37,693 bases of DNA from Saccoglossus kowalevskii (taxonomy: Eukaryota; Hemichordata; Enteropneusta; Harrimaniidae): contig NW_003144789.1 in the NCBI RefSeq assembly GCF_000003605.2, positions 6,698 through 44,390 of the forward strand. The letters run 5' to 3'. The stretch's first letter is position 1, and every line of letters begins with the position of its first letter. Below are positions 34,983 through 37,693 of this stretch, one piece after another. The position numbers were made by a program, and so were the translations under genes. The notes beneath the pieces are model-generated. The model did not search any database. It saw nothing but the letters and a program-made list of their open reading frames with translations, and was not told where the DNA came from.

Positions 34983-35705
34983 TTCATAGCTTAATTTAAA
35001 ATTTCACACGACAACGTAAAAGTACGAAAGCCGAGAGGGGTCTTCCTACTTCACAGTTCCAACTTCCGAGTTCCGACTTCTAACTTCCGAGTTACTTCTA
35101 ACTTTACAAGTTTCATCACTACAGATGATGGTACGTTTTGCTCCTACAGTTTGCAACAATAATAACTCGGGAGTTAGAGGAGTGAACTTCTGTCATTGTC
35201 ACGGTTGCCGGATCCATTGTACGTTAACTTGTGCTTACAACCAATTAGTATGATATTGTATGATATATGTTGGGGCTATTATATTGGGTGACATTTACTT
35301 CCTATCGTCAGAAGCCCGAGGGCTCCCTTATAGTACATACACATTAAATAACCCATCCATGTTAATCAACGAATTGGTCAAAATGAAAATTGCATCTTTT
35401 GTAATACTAACAACTAGTAAGATTGGACATATTCTATATATAAATTTGTGTACGTCACTCGACAGGCCCTACATACATGAAAGATATAATAGATATGGTA
35501 TCAAACAAATATCAGAGAAGCAATTAAGCGGTAGATTTCTCCATATATTTAGTATACAAGTGTTCGGCGGTAACGTTCGATTGCGTAACTGGGCGGGGGC
35601 ATACGTTTCTCCAGCTTCCTAGAAAAAAATGATGCAAATCCTACACCAACAGAAATAAAGTAAACTCTAAGAACTAAATCAGTCTGATAGAAATAAATTG
35701 CGAAT
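34983..35705. repeat. Copy B of the segmental duplication, with inserted THAP-like segment
   Basis: The parts 34983-35020 and about 35211-35705 correspond to copy A. Between them lies about 190 bases absent from copy A. That insert holds a small cryptic repeat (ACTTCCGAGTT words at 35065-35105) and a THAP-like ORF start. The 120-codon ORF at 35260-35622 lies in the duplicated part and is not conserved in copy A, so it is not treated as a gene. Confidence 0.8.
35128..35205 (+). pseudogene. Possible THAP-domain N-terminus remnant
   Basis: Translation from the ATG at 35128 gives MVRFAPTVCNNN, then NSGVRGVNFC. THAP zinc-finger domains (host THAP proteins and P-element-type transposases) start in this way, with a short MV.F head, Cys-x(2,4)-Cys, a polar Asn/Ser patch and then SF-H-x-FP. 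Here the first zinc cysteine and the HxFP motif are missing. It would be a decayed domain fragment. The match is short and uncertain. Confidence 0.2.
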
Positions 35706-35982
35706 TAAATAAAAAAAAGTGCAATCTTGCGATCTCGTGGCTCGGGTCTACAAAACGGACTTCTTCTGTCTTCATTTATCTCACGCAATGTTTGTATAAT
35801 AAAACAGTAGAAATACTAAAAAAAGGAGAAATGACATCTTCGTATATAAATTAATAAATAATTATCAGTGTTTTCGCAGCTTTGTTCAAGTTCGCGTATA
35901 ACAAACCATTTCAATATCATTGCATTTTAACAAGCTCACTGGGGTTCGAGCGTTACACGAAGAAGGCGGAGAAAGTTCTTCT

Positions 35983-36016
35983 TATTGGTAATATCATGAC
36001 GTCATAAACCACGTGT
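35983..36016. promoter_or_regulatory. CCAAT, CRE and E-box module upstream of the GPCR relic
   Basis: ATTGG (reverse CCAAT) lies near 35984, followed by a full CRE TGACGTCA (35997-36004, within ATGACGTCAT) and an E-box CACGTG (36010-36015). Three complete activator motifs in about 35 bases form a promoter-like cluster, about 500 bases before the first GPCR ATG. The assignment is inferred. Confidence 0.4.
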
Positions 36017-36059
36017 TACACAATTGTGTTTATTTATTAACTGGATCGATTACAATCAC

Positions 36060-36438
36060 TCACACGCTTAGCTGTGCTTCGGTAACATTATTCTTCAAGA
36101 CTGTCTTGTATCTGCAAGCATTGAGACAATTGAACACTGTAAGTCAAATAATCGCATAAGATTTCGCAAGAAGGTGAGTGCCATTATTACTGGTCCGTGC
36201 AGACTTCATGTGCATTTTTGTTGTCGTGATACTTGCCTTGCCTTGAACGTGATTGCTATAAAAGTCCGCTAACATGTATTCATCTGCTTATCTATTTAGA
36301 ACGTAATATCACCTTTATTTGCGTACGTGATTTCTATGAAATATTCATCTATATTTCTATATAGAACTTAATATTTTTGGTTGGAAAAATTTTGCTTTAT
36401 CAAAATATATATTTTTTTTATATTCCCTCGTTTATTAG
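36060..36438 (+). other. Putative 5' UTR exon and intron of the GPCR relic
   Basis: A consensus donor AAGAAG/GTGAGT sits at 36173/36174. A strong pyrimidine tract ending CTCGTTTATTAG (AG at 36437-36438) makes a plausible acceptor just before the coding region. The implied intron is 265 bases. The first exon start is not defined. This is a prediction from splice-site appearance. Confidence 0.35.
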
Positions 36439-36502
36439 ATTGGTGCTACTGGTCGAGAAAGATTATTACTGCATTGTATATCCGCCAGCAAACGTTCTAC
36501 AG

Positions 36503-37340
36503 TGATGCAAAACACGGCAATTCATCCTGACTTCAGGCTACAGCATTTCCCAGAATTCAGACTTGGATAACCGCGCTTCAATCAGCGGCAACACGAACGA
36601 ATCATGTCTATCTTCGGTGCGTTCGGCAATGTACTAGTTTTCCTCGCAATGTACAAATTGTCATCTTTGATATTCATGTGCAATTCACAGATGGCAATTT
36701 TAGTTTTAAACCTCTGTATTATCAACTTTATATCAGTTATAATCTACCCATACCTTGCAATATCACTGGACCGCAATCGCATCCACTGGGTGTGGCATTG
36801 TGCATTTTTGAATTGGCTATGTTTGGTATATGTATGTCAAAATCTGTTTCCACGATCGTTTTAATACTAATAAACAGTTTCAGACAAGTTTTCAACTGTT
36901 AGCAATGTGTCTCGTTTCTTGAATTGTATCAATACCATTCGTTATTGCCATGTTTTCAGTGGGCACTGACGTATTATACAAGGGCGTCTATAACTTACGC
37001 TCCGACCGGTAGTTGGCGCAGATGTACTACGGGGCATTCGAAACAGTATGCTGAAGCTTAACCTACATAATTCCAGGTGGCATCATAATTGTAGTGTACG
37101 TTATATAAGTGTTTATACTAATTAGTAACAGTCAACTCTTCCGATTCTGTGCAAATTGCCTGGAATCGCACCAGAAAGAATGGCAAGTCGTGCGTTTAAC
37201 ACGCATCGACGATCGTCATGTTTTTTTATGTTATGTATTACACAGTATTATTTCCCGTCATGTTTCGGTCTATCATATGCCTTGTTCATCAGTGAACTCC
37301 GTACAGCAATGCTAGCAGTGTTGCAATTCGACAAATCGTC
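36503..37340 (+). pseudogene. Rhodopsin-family GPCR pseudogene with frameshifts and stops
   Basis: TM1 reads FGAFGNVLVFLAMYKL with the conserved GN..V. TM2 follows as AILVLNLCIINFISVIIYPY, in the ORF from 36604. The frame then shifts near 36785. In the next frame, GVALCIFELAMFGICMSKSV gives the TM3 cysteine, and STIVLILINSFRQV ends TM3 with an arginine at the DRY position. A TM5-like GIIIVVYVI is cut by TAA near 37110. Another frame (37156-37341) carries the basic RAFNTHRRSS and a TM6-like segment FFMLCITQYYFPSCF. At least two frame changes and several stops mean no full receptor can be made. Decay is recent enough to keep helix-level similarity. Class A is clear, but the ligand type cannot be assigned. 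Confidence 0.7.
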
Positions 37341-37693
37341 GTAATGTTAATGCGTACATGCATGTCTTATCGGCGTAAGTTTTAGCGACAGTCATACTAT
37401 TTTTGCGGGTTTCTCTGTCACTACTAACTTATGTCCGAATACTTCGTCAACTCCGCCATTTTTGTTAATCCTCGTTCGTGCTATACGGAGTGCCGCTTTT
37501 GCTAAATTCGTTTGTATCATATTGTATTTTCATTCATTTTTAATATTTTCAACAGTTACTTATGTATCATTCATTACCATTCTCAAATTATTTCTAAAAC
37601 AGAAACATGATATTATAAATATTTATTAGCAAACAACCCGCATTTATTGATTTTTTATCTTTATCTTTAGATGATATTTAATTACTGTTATTA
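37341..37693. other. Window end, nothing recognised
   Basis: A+T-rich sequence without an ORF of interest. TM7 of the GPCR relic would be expected at about 37240-37340 and was not securely identified here. Confidence 0.5.

Noticed and set aside
35260-35622. 120-codon ORF in copy B of the duplication
   Set aside because: The corresponding frame in copy A (34200 onward) is disrupted and the protein has no recognisable features, so constraint is unlikely.

Overview
The window reads as nuclear DNA of a multicellular animal. Genes are split by GT-AG introns, intergenic space is A+T-rich and full of dispersed repeats, and there is a tRNA-derived SINE, MITE-like elements, minisatellites and a large satellite. 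The gene content (a CCDC149 orthologue, a BMP ligand and a rhodopsin-type GPCR relic) fits a marine invertebrate bilaterian such as a hemichordate, echinoderm, cephalochordate or lophotrochozoan. The sequence does not let me choose between these.

Layout. Positions 1-9164 hold the 5' half of CCDC149 on the minus strand: five coding exons (9105-9164, 7755-7919, 7335-7388, 5975-6079, 5428-5544), all joined in phase 0 and giving the first 167 residues. The rest lies beyond the left edge, past an intron of more than 5.4 kb. Introns carry repeats, a 31-bp minisatellite of NF-Y-type CCAAT boxes, a cluster of RFX-like palindromes and a run of five perfect hairpins. Positions 9165-13600 are a divergent intergenic space with no convincing gene.

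Positions 14051-20890 are a complete three-exon BMP ligand gene on the plus strand (414 residues). It has a signal peptide, a propeptide, an RRKR cleavage site and a seven-cysteine knot domain. The first intron sits at the BMP2/4-type position, but the mature sequence is divergent and ends in SCGCH, which favours ADMP over canonical BMP2/4. Composite SMAD-like sites (GGCGCC next to AGAC/GTC) lie in intron 1 and downstream, consistent with feedback by BMP signalling. The 3' UTR probably ends near 21460.

Positions 21461-26534 are intergenic, with a MITE, a CTCF-like motif and one weak candidate secreted-protein exon. Positions 26535-31076 are a satellite of about 130 units of 35 bp with higher-order duplication, bounded on the right by a minus-strand tRNA-derived SINE (31077-31212). 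Positions 31213-37693 carry a weak GPCR TM6-TM7-like ORF, a long TTTA microsatellite, a diverged segmental duplication, a possible THAP-domain remnant and a clear but broken rhodopsin-family GPCR (36503-37340) with a promoter-like module upstream.

The intact genes do not form an operon or one pathway. CCDC149 and the BMP gene are divergently oriented, with about 4.9 kb between their start codons.
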